The notes beneath the pieces are model-generated. The model did no database searches and was not told the DNA's origin. It saw only the letters and a program-made list of their open reading frames with translations. Of a DNA stretch of 64,000 nt, positions 33,531-41,494 are shown one piece after another (the stretch's first letter is position 1; every line of letters begins with the position of its first letter). Source of the DNA: an uncultured Erythrobacter sp. GTDB lineage: Bacteria > Pseudomonadota > Alphaproteobacteria > Sphingomonadales > Sphingomonadaceae. The stretch spans positions 62,001 to 126,000 of the forward strand of contig CANMMR010000002.1 of NCBI GenBank assembly GCA_947499095.1, given 5' to 3'. Position numbers and translations under genes: made by a program.

Positions 33531-33799
33531 GGCGTCGGCGCCGATGCCTGGATGGCCAGCGCATGAACCCGCTCACCCGGAATGTCGCCGAGCGCCTTGT
33601 TGACCATGCGCTGGCGTTCGAGCCGGGACTTCTCGGCAAAGGCCGCAGCCTCGATCACGATGGTAAAGTGCGATTCGCCGCTGCCGTCGTCTCCCGAATG
33701 CCCGTGGTGCTTTGCGCTGTCGTTGATCACTTCCAGCCGTGTGGGCTCGAAAGCCTCCGTCAGAAGCGCTTCCATTTCCTGCTGTACTTTTCCGGCCAT
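33527..33799 (-). CDS. BolA family protein
   Basis: A 90-residue BolA-like protein. After an N-terminal helix it shows LEVINDSAKHHGHSGDDGSG, SHFTIVIEAAAFAEKSRLER and QRMVNKALGDIP, with the conserved [T/S]-x-F[K/R]-like and helix-turn-helix-like C-terminus of BolA/IbaG proteins. These bind monothiol glutaredoxins and [2Fe-2S] clusters. It is first in a five-gene minus-strand operon and divergent from the J-domain gene, a pairing usual in alphaproteobacteria. Confidence 0.92.
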   Translation of the reverse strand: MAGKVQQEMEALLTEAFEPTRLEVINDSAKHHGHSGDDGSGESHFTIVIEAAAFAEKSRLERQRMVNKALGDIPGERVHALAIQASAPTP

Positions 33800-33859
33800 C
33801 GGGCAATTTCTCCTCTTGCGGGGTTTGCATGGCGAGCATCGCTCCCCATTCTACAACGA

Positions 33860-34453
33860 ATGCGCCAGACGAGGTTCCACGGACGATACGAAGATACCGG
33901 CAGGGTCTGCGCCCACCCCACTTGCGAGGAGCCCGGCGAATTTCGCGCGCCCGGCGGCCGCGGGCACGGCTTCGACGGACCGGGCGAGTGGCAATGGCTG
34001 TGCCTCGACCATGTGCGCGAATTCAATGCAGGCTACGACTGGTTCGAAGGCATGAGCGCGGAGGAAATCTACCACGCCCAGGCTCCCGGCGCGGGCTGGC
34101 GGACGGAGCAACCGGCCTATCGTCCGACCGCTGGTGTCGACTGCATGCCGCGCTGGGCCGATTACGACGACCCGCTGGACGCAATCTCAGCGCGGGCCGC
34201 AGGCATCCGCAGCCGCGCGCGGCGCGAAGCGGAAATAGCGATGGACGGGCGCTTCAGCCGCGAGGAGGCCGAGGCGCTGGAGACCATGGGCCTCGGCACG
34301 AATATCGACCGCCAGCGGCTGCGCCGCCGCTATTCCGAACTGGTGCGCCGTTATCACCCCGATCGCAACGGCGGAGACCGACGTCACGAAGCGCGATTGG
34401 GGCGCGTGGTGGAAGCCTACCAGCTACTCAGGAAATCGCGCGCAATCGCCTGA
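33860..34453 (+). CDS. J-domain protein with N-terminal zinc-binding-like region
   Basis: A 197-residue protein whose C-terminal 60 residues form a J domain: LRRRYSELVRRYHPDRNGGD has the HPD tripeptide that stimulates DnaK ATPase. The N-terminal region has Cys/His pairs (CAHPTC and WLCLDHVREF) that look like a small zinc site. The ATG at 33860 is chosen because the conserved sequence begins there. In many alphaproteobacteria this gene lies between bolA and cobS; here bolA is adjacent but cobS is 2.6 kb away. The stop abuts the convergent SRPBCC gene with no gap. Confidence 0.88.
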   Translation: MRQTRFHGRYEDTGRVCAHPTCEEPGEFRAPGGRGHGFDGPGEWQWLCLDHVREFNAGYDWFEGMSAEEIYHAQAPGAGWRTEQPAYRPTAGVDCMPRWADYDDPLDAISARAAGIRSRARREAEIAMDGRFSREEAEALETMGLGTNIDRQRLRRRYSELVRRYHPDRNGGDRRHEARLGRVVEAYQLLRKSRAIA

Positions 34454-34894
34454 TCAGTCCGCTTCGCACAGCGCTTTGAGCTGGTCCGCGCAGGCACCCC
34501 AGCCTTCCTCGAAGCCCATGTCCGCATGCTGCTTCATCGCGGCTTCCGTCCAATGGCGGGCGCGGGCGGTGTAACGGGTGCCATCGCCATCCGCTTCGAT
34601 CTCCCAGATGCCGATCATGAAGGGATCGGAGGGGGCGAAGTCGGCTGTCACGGCGTCGGTCGTCACGAAGCGGCGGCCCTCGTCCCATGCGAGGAAAATG
34701 CCCTCCTGCGGCATTTCCTCACCGTCGGGGCCGCGCATGATCATCGCGCTGCGCCCTCCGGGCCGTCTCTCCTGCGCGACCATTTCGACCGTCCATGGTT
34801 TGGGGCACCACCATTCCTCCTGCCGGTTGGCAAGGACGTCCCACACCTTCTCGGAGGCGGCGTGAATGCTGCGGGTGATCGAAAGTTCGTGCAT
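34454..34894 (-). CDS. SRPBCC (START/Aha1-like) domain protein
   Basis: A 146-residue single-domain protein of the SRPBCC fold, starting HELSITRSIHAASEKVWDVL, with WWCPKPW, a GRSAMIMRGPDGEEMPQEGI stretch, and a C-terminal helix EAAMKQHADMGFEEGWGACA with D-x-x-K at the end. It presumably binds a hydrophobic ligand. The ATG at 34894 has a good ribosome-binding site (AAAGAG, 7-base spacing); a TTG seven codons upstream is less likely. Such genes often accompany small regulators; here DUF1428 and HxlR genes follow upstream. Confidence 0.8.
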   Translation of the reverse strand: MHELSITRSIHAASEKVWDVLANRQEEWWCPKPWTVEMVAQERRPGGRSAMIMRGPDGEEMPQEGIFLAWDEGRRFVTTDAVTADFAPSDPFMIGIWEIEADGDGTRYTARARHWTEAAMKQHADMGFEEGWGACADQLKALCEAD

Positions 34895-35026
34895 CGCAAA
34901 TCTCTTTGGAATCAATCGTTCGCTTGCGATTGCGCGATAAAGTCGATGTCATTGGCATAGGCTTCGCGTCGCGCGATTTGCGTGGGCCTCATCGGGACTG
35001 GCACAGCAAACGTGAGCGGCATTCGC

Positions 35027-35389
35027 TCACGTTCCCATCGTAGCCGCGGAAAAAATCGTTTCGAACCCGCCGAAGATCATGCGCTTGCCGTCGAACGGCA
35101 TGTCGAGCTTTTGCCAGCGCTCGTCCGTTTCCATCGTGGCGAAACAGGCGTCGGCCGTCGCCTTGTCGGGCCAGACGATCCAGCTGAAGACCACGCTTTC
35201 TCCTTCGTCGAGAGAGACGGCCCGGCGAAGGTCTGTCTGCTTTCCCTTGGGAACATCGTCGCCCCAGTTTTCCATCATCGACAAGGCGCCGTACTCCTCG
35301 AAGAGCACCCAGCCGGCCTCGGCCGCAGCGATGTACGCCTTTCGGTTGCTGTCGGGCACTGGCTGCACGAAGCCGCTGACATAGGTCAT
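35027..35389 (-). CDS. DUF1428 family protein
   Basis: A 120-residue protein of the DUF1428 (YbaA-like) family, a dimeric alpha+beta barrel fold. It starts YVSGFVQPVPDSNRKAYIAA and has the conserved VPKGKQTDLRRAV, VVFSWIVWPDKATADA and DGKRMIFGGFETIF segments. Function unknown. It is divergent from the HxlR regulator, and the shared 83-bp gap carries an HxlR-type operator, so it is probably a target of that regulator. Confidence 0.88.
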   Translation of the reverse strand: MTYVSGFVQPVPDSNRKAYIAAAEAGWVLFEEYGALSMMENWGDDVPKGKQTDLRRAVSLDEGESVVFSWIVWPDKATADACFATMETDERWQKLDMPFDGKRMIFGGFETIFSAATMGT

Positions 35390-35456
35390 TCAAAACTCTC
35401 CTCATCCAACAAGCGAGCCGACTGCGACTCGCCATTTGCCAGACATCCTCCTTTGA

Positions 35457-35492
35457 GTTACAAAAAGCAACAATGAAGTTACCAAAAGAAAC
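35457..35492 (+). promoter_or_regulatory. Twin operator of the HxlR regulator, overlapping its start codon
   Basis: Two imperfect palindromes of the form GTTAC-N5-GNAAC: GTTACAAAAAGCAAC at 35457-35471 and GTTACCAAAAGAAAC at 35478-35492. They are 21 bp apart, two helical turns, so bound dimers would lie on the same face. The second copy covers codons 2-6 of the regulator, which suggests autorepression by blocking initiation. Confidence 0.6.
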
Positions 35493-36168
35493 TAGGCAGG
35501 GTCGGGGCGTTCATGGTCGCTGGTATGACGATGCTTGCGGGACGGCCTTCGCGATGGAACTCATCGGTGAGCGCTGGTCGCTGCTCATCATCCGTGAACT
35601 GATGTTTGGCTCGCGGCGCTTCTCGGATCTGCGTGCCAGCCTGCCCGGCGTATCTGCCAAGGTTCTGACCGAGCGGCTGGCTGGCCTGTCAGATGCGGGG
35701 GTCCTGAAACGGCGCAAGCTGCCGCCACCCGTTTCCGCTCAGGTCTACGAACTTTCCGAATGGGGATATGCGGCCGAGCCGCTTATACAGGAACTCGGTC
35801 GATGGGCCGCAATGTCCGCGCAGCACGATCCGACGCTGCCGCTGTCGCCGGTCTCGCTGATGCTATCGATGCGCACCATGTTCGATCGGGAGAAGGCGCA
35901 CGGCGTCAATACGGAGATCGGTTTCGACATCGCGGGCGAGCAATTCAATGCGACGCTGCGTAAGGGCGCGCTTCGCATTTCGCGGGGCGAGCTGCGAGAG
36001 GCGGATGCGGTTTTTCGCGCTCCTGCTGCACCGGTCATGGCCGCTATGCTGTACGCCGGGGTTTCGGTCTCGCAGCTCGAGGACGAGGCGGGACTTGTCA
36101 TTGAGGGGGATCGCGAGCGCGCGCTCGCCTATGCCGATATCTTCGAGCTGCCGGACAAGCTGGCCTAG
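35473..36168 (+). CDS. HxlR family winged-helix transcriptional regulator with C-terminal extra domain
   Basis: A 231-residue regulator. Residues 18-110 are an HxlR domain (CGTAFAMELIGERWSLLIIR, FGSRRFSDLRASLPGVSAKV, LTERLAGLSDAGVLKRR); the usual N-terminal redox Cys may be that in DDACGTAF. About 100 further residues (FDIAGEQFNATLRKGALRIS ... VIEGDRERALAYADIF) look like an SCP2-type lipid-binding fold, so it may sense a hydrophobic ligand. It is divergent from DUF1428, and its gene start lies inside an operator pair. Its stop overlaps the stop of the convergent DUF2236 gene in CTAG. Confidence 0.88.
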   Translation: MKLPKETRQGRGVHGRWYDDACGTAFAMELIGERWSLLIIRELMFGSRRFSDLRASLPGVSAKVLTERLAGLSDAGVLKRRKLPPPVSAQVYELSEWGYAAEPLIQELGRWAAMSAQHDPTLPLSPVSLMLSMRTMFDREKAHGVNTEIGFDIAGEQFNATLRKGALRISRGELREADAVFRAPAAPVMAAMLYAGVSVSQLEDEAGLVIEGDRERALAYADIFELPDKLA

Positions 36169-37010
36169 CCCTGCCGGAACGCCCAGCGCAATGTCCGGCC
36201 CATGCCCCAGGTCGCCGCACGGGCGGGGATGCTGGCGAGGCCGGGGCGCTCGAGACCGAGCATCGAGCGGGCGAAGGGCGGCAGGAGCGCGACTGCTTCT
36301 GCACCCAGCATCGCCTGAACCGCAGGCGGCGAGCCCTCCGGCTTTTGCGTCAGTACCAGTTGGGCCACTTCGCGCGCCGCTGGCGAGGTCTGCAGCTCGC
36401 CGCGCAATTCGCGGAAGAGCGTCTCCGCCTCGCGCCGGTCGTGAGGCACCGGATCGGCTCCTAGCGCGCGAGCGATGACGGCGAACTGGCGATAGTATTC
36501 GTCCTGCTCGCTACCCGGCATGTCGGGGCGAACATGGCGAAGATAGCCTGCGAGGAAGCTGGTTGCCTCGGCCACATGGACCCAGGCGAGTGTGCGCGGA
36601 TTGGTCGCCTCATAAGGCGTGTCGTCGGGCAGCGTACCGCCGACCTTTGCGTGGATTCGATTGACCCGCTCGATCGCAGCCATGGCATCGTCGCGGTGGC
36701 CGAAGGTGGTGACGGCGATAAATCGCGCGGTGCGGCGCAGGCGCCCGTGCATGTCGGCTCGGAAATTGGAATGGTCGAGCACGCCCTGCAGCGCGTGGGG
36801 GTGCAGCATCTGCAGCAGAAGCCCGCGAATGCCGCCCACCATCATGCCGACGATGTCCGCATGGACCCGGCGGATCGGCGAATCCTTTTCGAATAGAGCC
36901 TCGTCCGAAACCGGTACCGGCTGCTCGCCGCCCTCGACATCGTTGAACACGCCGCGCACCCGCTCGACCAGCTTGAGGCGGAGCTTCTCTGAAAGGGGGT
37001 CTTGCGGCAT
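36165..37010 (-). CDS. DUF2236 (MpaB-like oxygenase) family protein
   Basis: A 281-residue protein related to the MpaB/Lcp oxygenase superfamily. Conserved segments are GMMVGGIRGLLLQMLHPHAL, a RRTARFIAVTTFGHRDDA stretch, NPRTLAWVHVAEATSFLAGY and EQDEYYRQFAVIARALGADP. The histidines at MLHPHALQGVLDHS and the W-V-H-V motif could bind heme or a metal as in MpaB and latex-clearing protein. The activity is unknown. No signal peptide. Confidence 0.8.
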   Translation of the reverse strand: MPQDPLSEKLRLKLVERVRGVFNDVEGGEQPVPVSDEALFEKDSPIRRVHADIVGMMVGGIRGLLLQMLHPHALQGVLDHSNFRADMHGRLRRTARFIAVTTFGHRDDAMAAIERVNRIHAKVGGTLPDDTPYEATNPRTLAWVHVAEATSFLAGYLRHVRPDMPGSEQDEYYRQFAVIARALGADPVPHDRREAETLFRELRGELQTSPAAREVAQLVLTQKPEGSPPAVQAMLGAEAVALLPPFARSMLGLERPGLASIPARAATWGMGRTLRWAFRQG

Positions 37011-37065
37011 CGCCAGCCAATATAGGCTTGGCGCAGCGGATATAAATGCCTAGGTCGCGCAGGCG

Positions 37066-38058
37066 ATGAACGACATGACCGACAAGAGCTTCGATGCCGC
37101 CGCCAAGACGGTGCTTTCCGCGCCCGACACCGAAGTCGATGTGCGCGAAACCTTCGGGATCGACATCGACTGGAAAGTCCCGGCTTTCTCGAAACCGGAC
37201 GAGCGTACTCCGGACCTCGATGAGAATTACGTGTTCGACCCGGACACGACGCTCGCCATCCTGGCCGGCTTCGCGCACGATCGCCGCGTTATGGTTCAGG
37301 GCTATCACGGCACCGGAAAATCCACGCATATCGAACAGGTCGCCGCGCGCCTCAACTGGCCCTGCATTCGCATCAATCTCGACGCGCATATCAGCCGTAT
37401 CGACCTTGTCGGGCGCGATGCGATCGTCCTGCGCGACGGCTTGCAGGTGACCGAATTCCGCGAAGGCCTGCTGCCCTGGGCCTTGCAGCATCCGGTGGCG
37501 CTGGTGTTCGACGAATACGACGCCGGCCGTCCGGACGTGATGTTCGTGATCCAGCGCGTGCTGGAGCAGCAGGGCAAGCTCACCCTGCTCGACCAGAACC
37601 GCGTGATCCGCCCCGATGCCAACTTCCGCCTGTTCGCCACCGCGAATACGGTCGGCCTGGGCGATACGAGCGGGCTTTATCACGGCACACAGCAGATCAA
37701 CCAAGGCCAGATGGACCGCTGGAACATCGTCGTCGGTCTCAATTACCTGCCTGCCGAAACCGAACAGAATATCGTCGAGGCGAAGAACCCGGATATCGAC
37801 CCCAAGATTCTGGCCGACATGATCAAGGTCGCGGACCTCTCGCGGCAAGGGTTCATCAACGGCGATATCTCGACCGTCATGAGCCCGCGTACCGTGATCA
37901 CCTGGGCGCAGAATTATGCGATCTTCAAGGACGTCGGCTTTTCCTTCCGCCTCTCCTTCCTCAACAAGTGCGACGAGGAAGAGCGGATGCTGGTCGCGGA
38001 ATATTACCAGCGAGTTTTCGGCGAGGACCTGCCGGAAAGCGTCGTTGGCAAGGGTTAA
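37066..38058 (+). CDS. cobS: Cobaltochelatase CobS-like AAA+ ATPase
   Basis: A 330-residue AAA+ MoxR-like ATPase matching CobS in length and sequence: [20 protein letters not shown] at the N-terminus (binds the CobT partner in known enzymes), Walker [23 protein letters not shown], Walker [33 protein letters not shown]. CobS, CobT and CobN insert Co2+ into hydrogenobyrinate a,c-diamide in aerobic cobalamin synthesis. No cobT follows and no other cobalamin gene is in the window, so it may serve another AAA+/VWA-type role or have its partner elsewhere. Confidence 0.88.
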   Translation: MNDMTDKSFDAAAKTVLSAPDTEVDVRETFGIDIDWKVPAFSKPDERTPDLDENYVFDPDTTLAILAGFAHDRRVMVQGYHGTGKSTHIEQVAARLNWPCIRINLDAHISRIDLVGRDAIVLRDGLQVTEFREGLLPWALQHPVALVFDEYDAGRPDVMFVIQRVLEQQGKLTLLDQNRVIRPDANFRLFATANTVGLGDTSGLYHGTQQINQGQMDRWNIVVGLNYLPAETEQNIVEAKNPDIDPKILADMIKVADLSRQGFINGDISTVMSPRTVITWAQNYAIFKDVGFSFRLSFLNKCDEEERMLVAEYYQRVFGEDLPESVVGKG

Positions 38059-38107
38059 GCCTGCACCCTCTATCTATGACTGTGTTGTTGGTTTAACACA
38101 GTAGGCG

Positions 38108-40330
38108 ATGGGCGTTTTCGATTCCTTCAGACGCAAGCCGCAGGCCGAGCCGTCGGGCCATAACGGCTATTATGCAACGCATGACGCGTTCGATTACGAC
38201 CAGTCGCCCTACGACGACTGGGACGACCGGCTCTCCAGTCTCGATCATGCGCTCGAAGCCGAAGAACGCCGCCGGCTGCGCTGGTGGCAAAGGGACTATT
38301 GGCTCGGCCGCCGCAAGCGCTGGTGGGCGGGGCGCATCGTACTGGGTGCGCTCGCCCTGTTCGTCCTGCTGGTCGGCTGGCTGGCGATCACCGCGCCACT
38401 CTCTAAGTCCCTCGAACCGATCGCACCGCCACAGATCACGCTGCTGGCGGCCGACGGCACGCCGATCGCCCGCAACGGGGCGATCGTGGACGAGCCGGTG
38501 GATGTGGACACGCTGCCACCGCATGTGGTGGAGGCCTTCCTCGCGATTGAGGACCGGCGCTTCTACGATCACTGGGGCGTCGATCCGCGCGGGATCGGGC
38601 GGGCGATCTTTACCGGCACCGGCGGCGGCAGCACGATCACGCAACAGCTGGCGAAGTTCACCTTCCTGACGCCCGAACGCACGCTGACCCGCAAGGCGCG
38701 CGAGGCGCTGATTGCCTTCTGGCTCGAAAGCTGGCTGACCAAGGACGAGATCCTCGAACGCTACCTTTCGAACGCCTATTTCGGCGACAATGTCTACGGC
38801 CTGCGCGCGGCCAGCATGCACTATTTCTACCGCAAGCCGGAAAACCTGAAGCCCAACCAGGCGGCCATGCTGGCGGGCCTGCTCCAGGCACCGTCCCGCT
38901 ATGCCCCGACCAAGCATTACGACCGCGCCGAACAGCGCATGGGCCTGGTGGTGAAATCGATGGTGGCGGCGGGATACATCACCGAGGCCGAGGCGCGTGG
39001 GATGACGCCCCCATCGCTCGATGTGCGGCTCAAGAGCGACTTGCCGACCGGCACTTATTTCGCCGACTGGGCGCTGCCCGAGGCGCGCAAGGAGGCCGAC
39101 GGGGGCTATGCCCGGCAGACGCTGACCACCACGCTCGACAGCCGCTTGCAGTCCATCGCGCGCGATGTGACGAGCCGGGCGCCCCTCGGTTCTGCGCAGG
39201 TGGCACTCGTCGCGATGCGGCCGAATGGTGAAGTCGTGGCGATGATCGGCGGCAAGGATTACGAGAAATCGCCGTTCAATCGCGCGACGCAGGCCAAGCG
39301 CCAACCGGGATCGACCTTCAAGCTGTTCGTTTATCTTGCTGCCTTGCGGGCCGGTTGGGACCCCGACGATCGCATCGCGAATACCCCCTTCACCCAGGGC
39401 AGCTATCGCCCCAAGAATTCTCGCGAGCGCTATTCGGCAAGCCTGACGCTGGAAGAGGCGTTCGCGCAGTCGAGCAATGTCGCCGCGGTGCGCCTGTTCG
39501 AAGAGGTCGGCAGCGAGAAGGTCATCCAGCTGGCACGCGACCTGGGTGTCACCTCGCCGCTCGCCAAGGGCGATCCCAGTTTGGCGCTCGGTACCAATAC
39601 CATGAGCCTTCTGGAGCTCACATCCGCCTATGCTGCCGTGGCCGGCAATGCCTATCCGGCAGAGGCCCATGCTTTCGCGAAGCCCGAGCGCGGGTTCTTC
39701 GAGAACCTCTGGGACGGGCCGTCGAGTTTCTCGTCATCGACGCGCGACGAGATGCAGCGGATGCTGCGGGCCGCGATCAACGAGGGGACCGGCCGTGCGG
39801 CCATGTTGAGCGGTCCGAACTTCGGCAAGACCGGCACGACGCAGGACAATCGCGACGCGCTGTTCGTCGGCTATGCGGGCGATCTGGTGGTCGGCGTGTG
39901 GATCGGCAACGACGACAATTCGCCGCTCGCCGGAAATATCTCGGGCGGTGGCCTGCCGGCGCGCATCTGGCGCGACTTCATGAACCGCGCGCTGGGCGTT
40001 CAGGCGACGGGCCAGCCTGCGCCGCGCGAGCAGCGCGACCCGGGCACACCCGTAGAGCCGCTCGACGTGCCCGATATCGGCGATATCCCCGTGGGCGACG
40101 GCGATTCGCGCATCCGCATCCGCGACGGGGAGGCGGTGTTCTCGACCGAAGTCGACGGCATCCCGGTCGATATCCGGATCGGCGAAGACGGGATCGGAAT
40201 CGACGACCAGGCGATCGAGGAAGCGCGACGCCGCGCAGAAGAACGCCAGATCGAGGCCGAGGAGCGTTACGAGGAAATCAGGCGCCAGCGCGACGAACGC
40301 CTGCGCGATTTGGAGAGTGCTCGCTTCTAG
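38108..40330 (+). CDS. Class A penicillin-binding protein (PBP1A/1C-like), bifunctional
   Basis: A 740-residue peptidoglycan synthase. After a charged cytoplasmic N-terminus and one membrane anchor (about residues 78-97) comes the glycosyltransferase domain with EDRRFYDHWGVDPRGI (catalytic Glu148) and GGSTITQQLAK. The transpeptidase domain has STFK (Ser402), SSN (455-457) and KTGT (574-577). The last 70 residues form an acidic, Arg-rich coiled coil (EEARRRAEERQIEAEERYEE). Length is typical. It follows cobS by 49 bp, and its stop overlaps the convergent thioesterase stop in CTAG. Confidence 0.93.
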   Translation: MGVFDSFRRKPQAEPSGHNGYYATHDAFDYDQSPYDDWDDRLSSLDHALEAEERRRLRWWQRDYWLGRRKRWWAGRIVLGALALFVLLVGWLAITAPLSKSLEPIAPPQITLLAADGTPIARNGAIVDEPVDVDTLPPHVVEAFLAIEDRRFYDHWGVDPRGIGRAIFTGTGGGSTITQQLAKFTFLTPERTLTRKAREALIAFWLESWLTKDEILERYLSNAYFGDNVYGLRAASMHYFYRKPENLKPNQAAMLAGLLQAPSRYAPTKHYDRAEQRMGLVVKSMVAAGYITEAEARGMTPPSLDVRLKSDLPTGTYFADWALPEARKEADGGYARQTLTTTLDSRLQSIARDVTSRAPLGSAQVALVAMRPNGEVVAMIGGKDYEKSPFNRATQAKRQPGSTFKLFVYLAALRAGWDPDDRIANTPFTQGSYRPKNSRERYSASLTLEEAFAQSSNVAAVRLFEEVGSEKVIQLARDLGVTSPLAKGDPSLALGTNTMSLLELTSAYAAVAGNAYPAEAHAFAKPERGFFENLWDGPSSFSSSTRDEMQRMLRAAINEGTGRAAMLSGPNFGKTGTTQDNRDALFVGYAGDLVVGVWIGNDDNSPLAGNISGGGLPARIWRDFMNRALGVQATGQPAPREQRDPGTPVEPLDVPDIGDIPVGDGDSRIRIRDGEAVFSTEVDGIPVDIRIGEDGIGIDDQAIEEARRRAEERQIEAEERYEEIRRQRDERLRDLESARF

Positions 40331-40743
40331 CCTTGCGGCTCCGCCATCAGCACATTCATGACCGCTGTGGCAATCGGTCGCGATGGATCGTCCTGCCACG
40401 CTTCCACAGTAATATTTGCACTGCGCCGACCGAGCTTGGTGATGCGGGCCTTGGCATAGGTCGCCTGGCTCTTGCCCGCCGCGAGATACTGCACCGTGAT
40501 ATTGATCGGCTTGAGAACGGCGGACCGATCCCGGCGCTCCAGCTCCGCCCTCAGCAACGCATAGCCTGCGGTCTCCAGCAATCCGCCGGTCGCCCCGCCG
40601 TGATAATGCCCGGGCCGCCCCTCGACCGTCTCGTCGAACTCCACCCGCATCACGGGCGTGCCGTCGTCCTCCCGGCGCTCCAGACGGATGCCGAGCGATC
40701 GTGCATAGGGCGTCAGCGCATCCATATCGGTCGGCTCAGCCAT
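40327..40743 (-). CDS. PaaI-family hot-dog thioesterase
   Basis: A 138-residue hot-dog protein of the PaaI type. GHYHGGATGGLLETAGYALL supplies the conserved H-G-G-x(5)-D/E-x-A helix, with Glu in the catalytic position, and PINITVQYLAAGKSQATYAK the following strands. It should hydrolyse aryl- or acyl-CoA. The ATG at 40743 lies inside the 3' end of the upstream paralogue (8-bp overlap). The two adjacent thioesterases may form a heteromer or be a divergent tandem duplication. Confidence 0.88.
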   Translation of the reverse strand: MAEPTDMDALTPYARSLGIRLERREDDGTPVMRVEFDETVEGRPGHYHGGATGGLLETAGYALLRAELERRDRSAVLKPINITVQYLAAGKSQATYAKARITKLGRRSANITVEAWQDDPSRPIATAVMNVLMAEPQG

Positions 40744-41194
40744 TCGGCACCGCTGGGCCTTGCGGCGCAATTTTCATGAAGACGGCCTGGATATGCGCGA
40801 CCGGATCGCCCGCGTCGCCATCATGGGCGAGGCCGCGGACGAAAGCCGCGCTGCGGGTCAGGCGATAGCATTGCGAGCGGCCGAACACGCTGGCCCCTTC
40901 GCGCGCCGGGCGCACGTAGTCCACTCTGAGGTCGAGCGTGGCGATGGCGCTGAATTCGTCCATCGTGCGCCAGATCGCCATGCCGCTGGCCATATCCATC
41001 AGGCTGAGGATCGGGCCGGAGGCGAGCACCCGCTGCCCCTCTTCGCCGAGCAGGTCTCCGCGCCACGGCAGCTCCAGCTCCACCCAGTCGTCGCCATGGT
41101 CGGAATAGGTGAGGCCCAGCCAGCCCGAATGCCCGCGCGCGGTAAAGAACTTGGTGGCCTCCGCAGGATCGAATTTGCGCGCTTCGCCGGTCAT
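40736..41194 (-). CDS. PaaI-family hot-dog thioesterase (paralogue)
   Basis: A 152-residue hot-dog thioesterase-like protein: SGPILSLMDMASGMAIW has the helix with Asp in the catalytic position, and TLDLRVDYVRPAREGASVFG gives the strands. Sequence identity with its neighbour is low apart from the fold motif. It is upstream of, and overlaps, the second thioesterase gene. It is divergent from the small-peptide cassette, with 133 bp between. Confidence 0.85.
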   Translation of the reverse strand: MTGEARKFDPAEATKFFTARGHSGWLGLTYSDHGDDWVELELPWRGDLLGEEGQRVLASGPILSLMDMASGMAIWRTMDEFSAIATLDLRVDYVRPAREGASVFGRSQCYRLTRSAAFVRGLAHDGDAGDPVAHIQAVFMKIAPQGPAVPNG

Positions 41195-41274
41195 GGCGGT
41201 GCCCGATAGCGCGGGGTTCCGCCGCCTTACAATCTTTTAATTTCAAGCGCGGCGGATGGCTTGGCACGCTTGGG

Positions 41275-41318
41275 GATGCCGGGCCGGGACAAGGGGTCGA
41301 ATGGTCGGCATCAAGGAG
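41275..41318 (+). promoter_or_regulatory. Leader hairpin and strong ribosome-binding site of the 51-aa peptide gene
   Basis: GATGCCG (41275-41281) and CGGCATC (41306-41312) are perfectly complementary and end just before AAGGAG (41313-41318), the Shine-Dalgarno for the ATG at 41328 (9-base spacing). The hairpin leaves the site exposed. No clear -35/-10 was identified; AT-rich sequence at 41230-41246 is the likeliest promoter area. Confidence 0.4.
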
Positions 41319-41327
41319 TAAAACCTA

Positions 41328-41483
41328 ATGAAACTTCCCACTGTCGATATCGCGAGCCTTCCAGGCCTCGACCAGGTCACCGGCCTGTTCGGCAGCGTCC
41401 TCGCTTCAGGTCCTGCGACTGACGATACGCTGATCGTGATCATGGTCTACGTCTACGACGTGACCCAGCAGGTGCCGAGCTAA
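41328..41483 (+). CDS. 51-residue peptide, candidate precursor of a modified peptide
   Basis: The frame encodes 51 residues. It starts MKLPTVDIASLPGLDQVTGL and ends MVYVYDVTQQVPS. Support for a real gene: a near-perfect AAGGAG ribosome-binding site, an upstream hairpin, and only 11 bp to the next gene. The peptide falls into two halves: an acidic leader-like part with the repeated LPxxD/LPGLD pattern up to about residue 24, and a part after ASGPATDD that is rich in beta-branched and aromatic residues (LIVIMVYVYDVT). No Cys and no signal peptide. The resemblance to a RiPP precursor is inference; I do not recognise the family. Confidence 0.6.
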   Translation: MKLPTVDIASLPGLDQVTGLFGSVLASGPATDDTLIVIMVYVYDVTQQVPS

Positions 41484-41494
41484 GGTTCCCCGAG

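Noticed and set aside
41250-41275. A possible sigma-54 promoter (TTGGCACG...GATGC) before the peptide cassette
   Set aside because: The -24-like TTGGCACG is good, but no GC doublet falls at the required distance; spacing fails on both tested registers.
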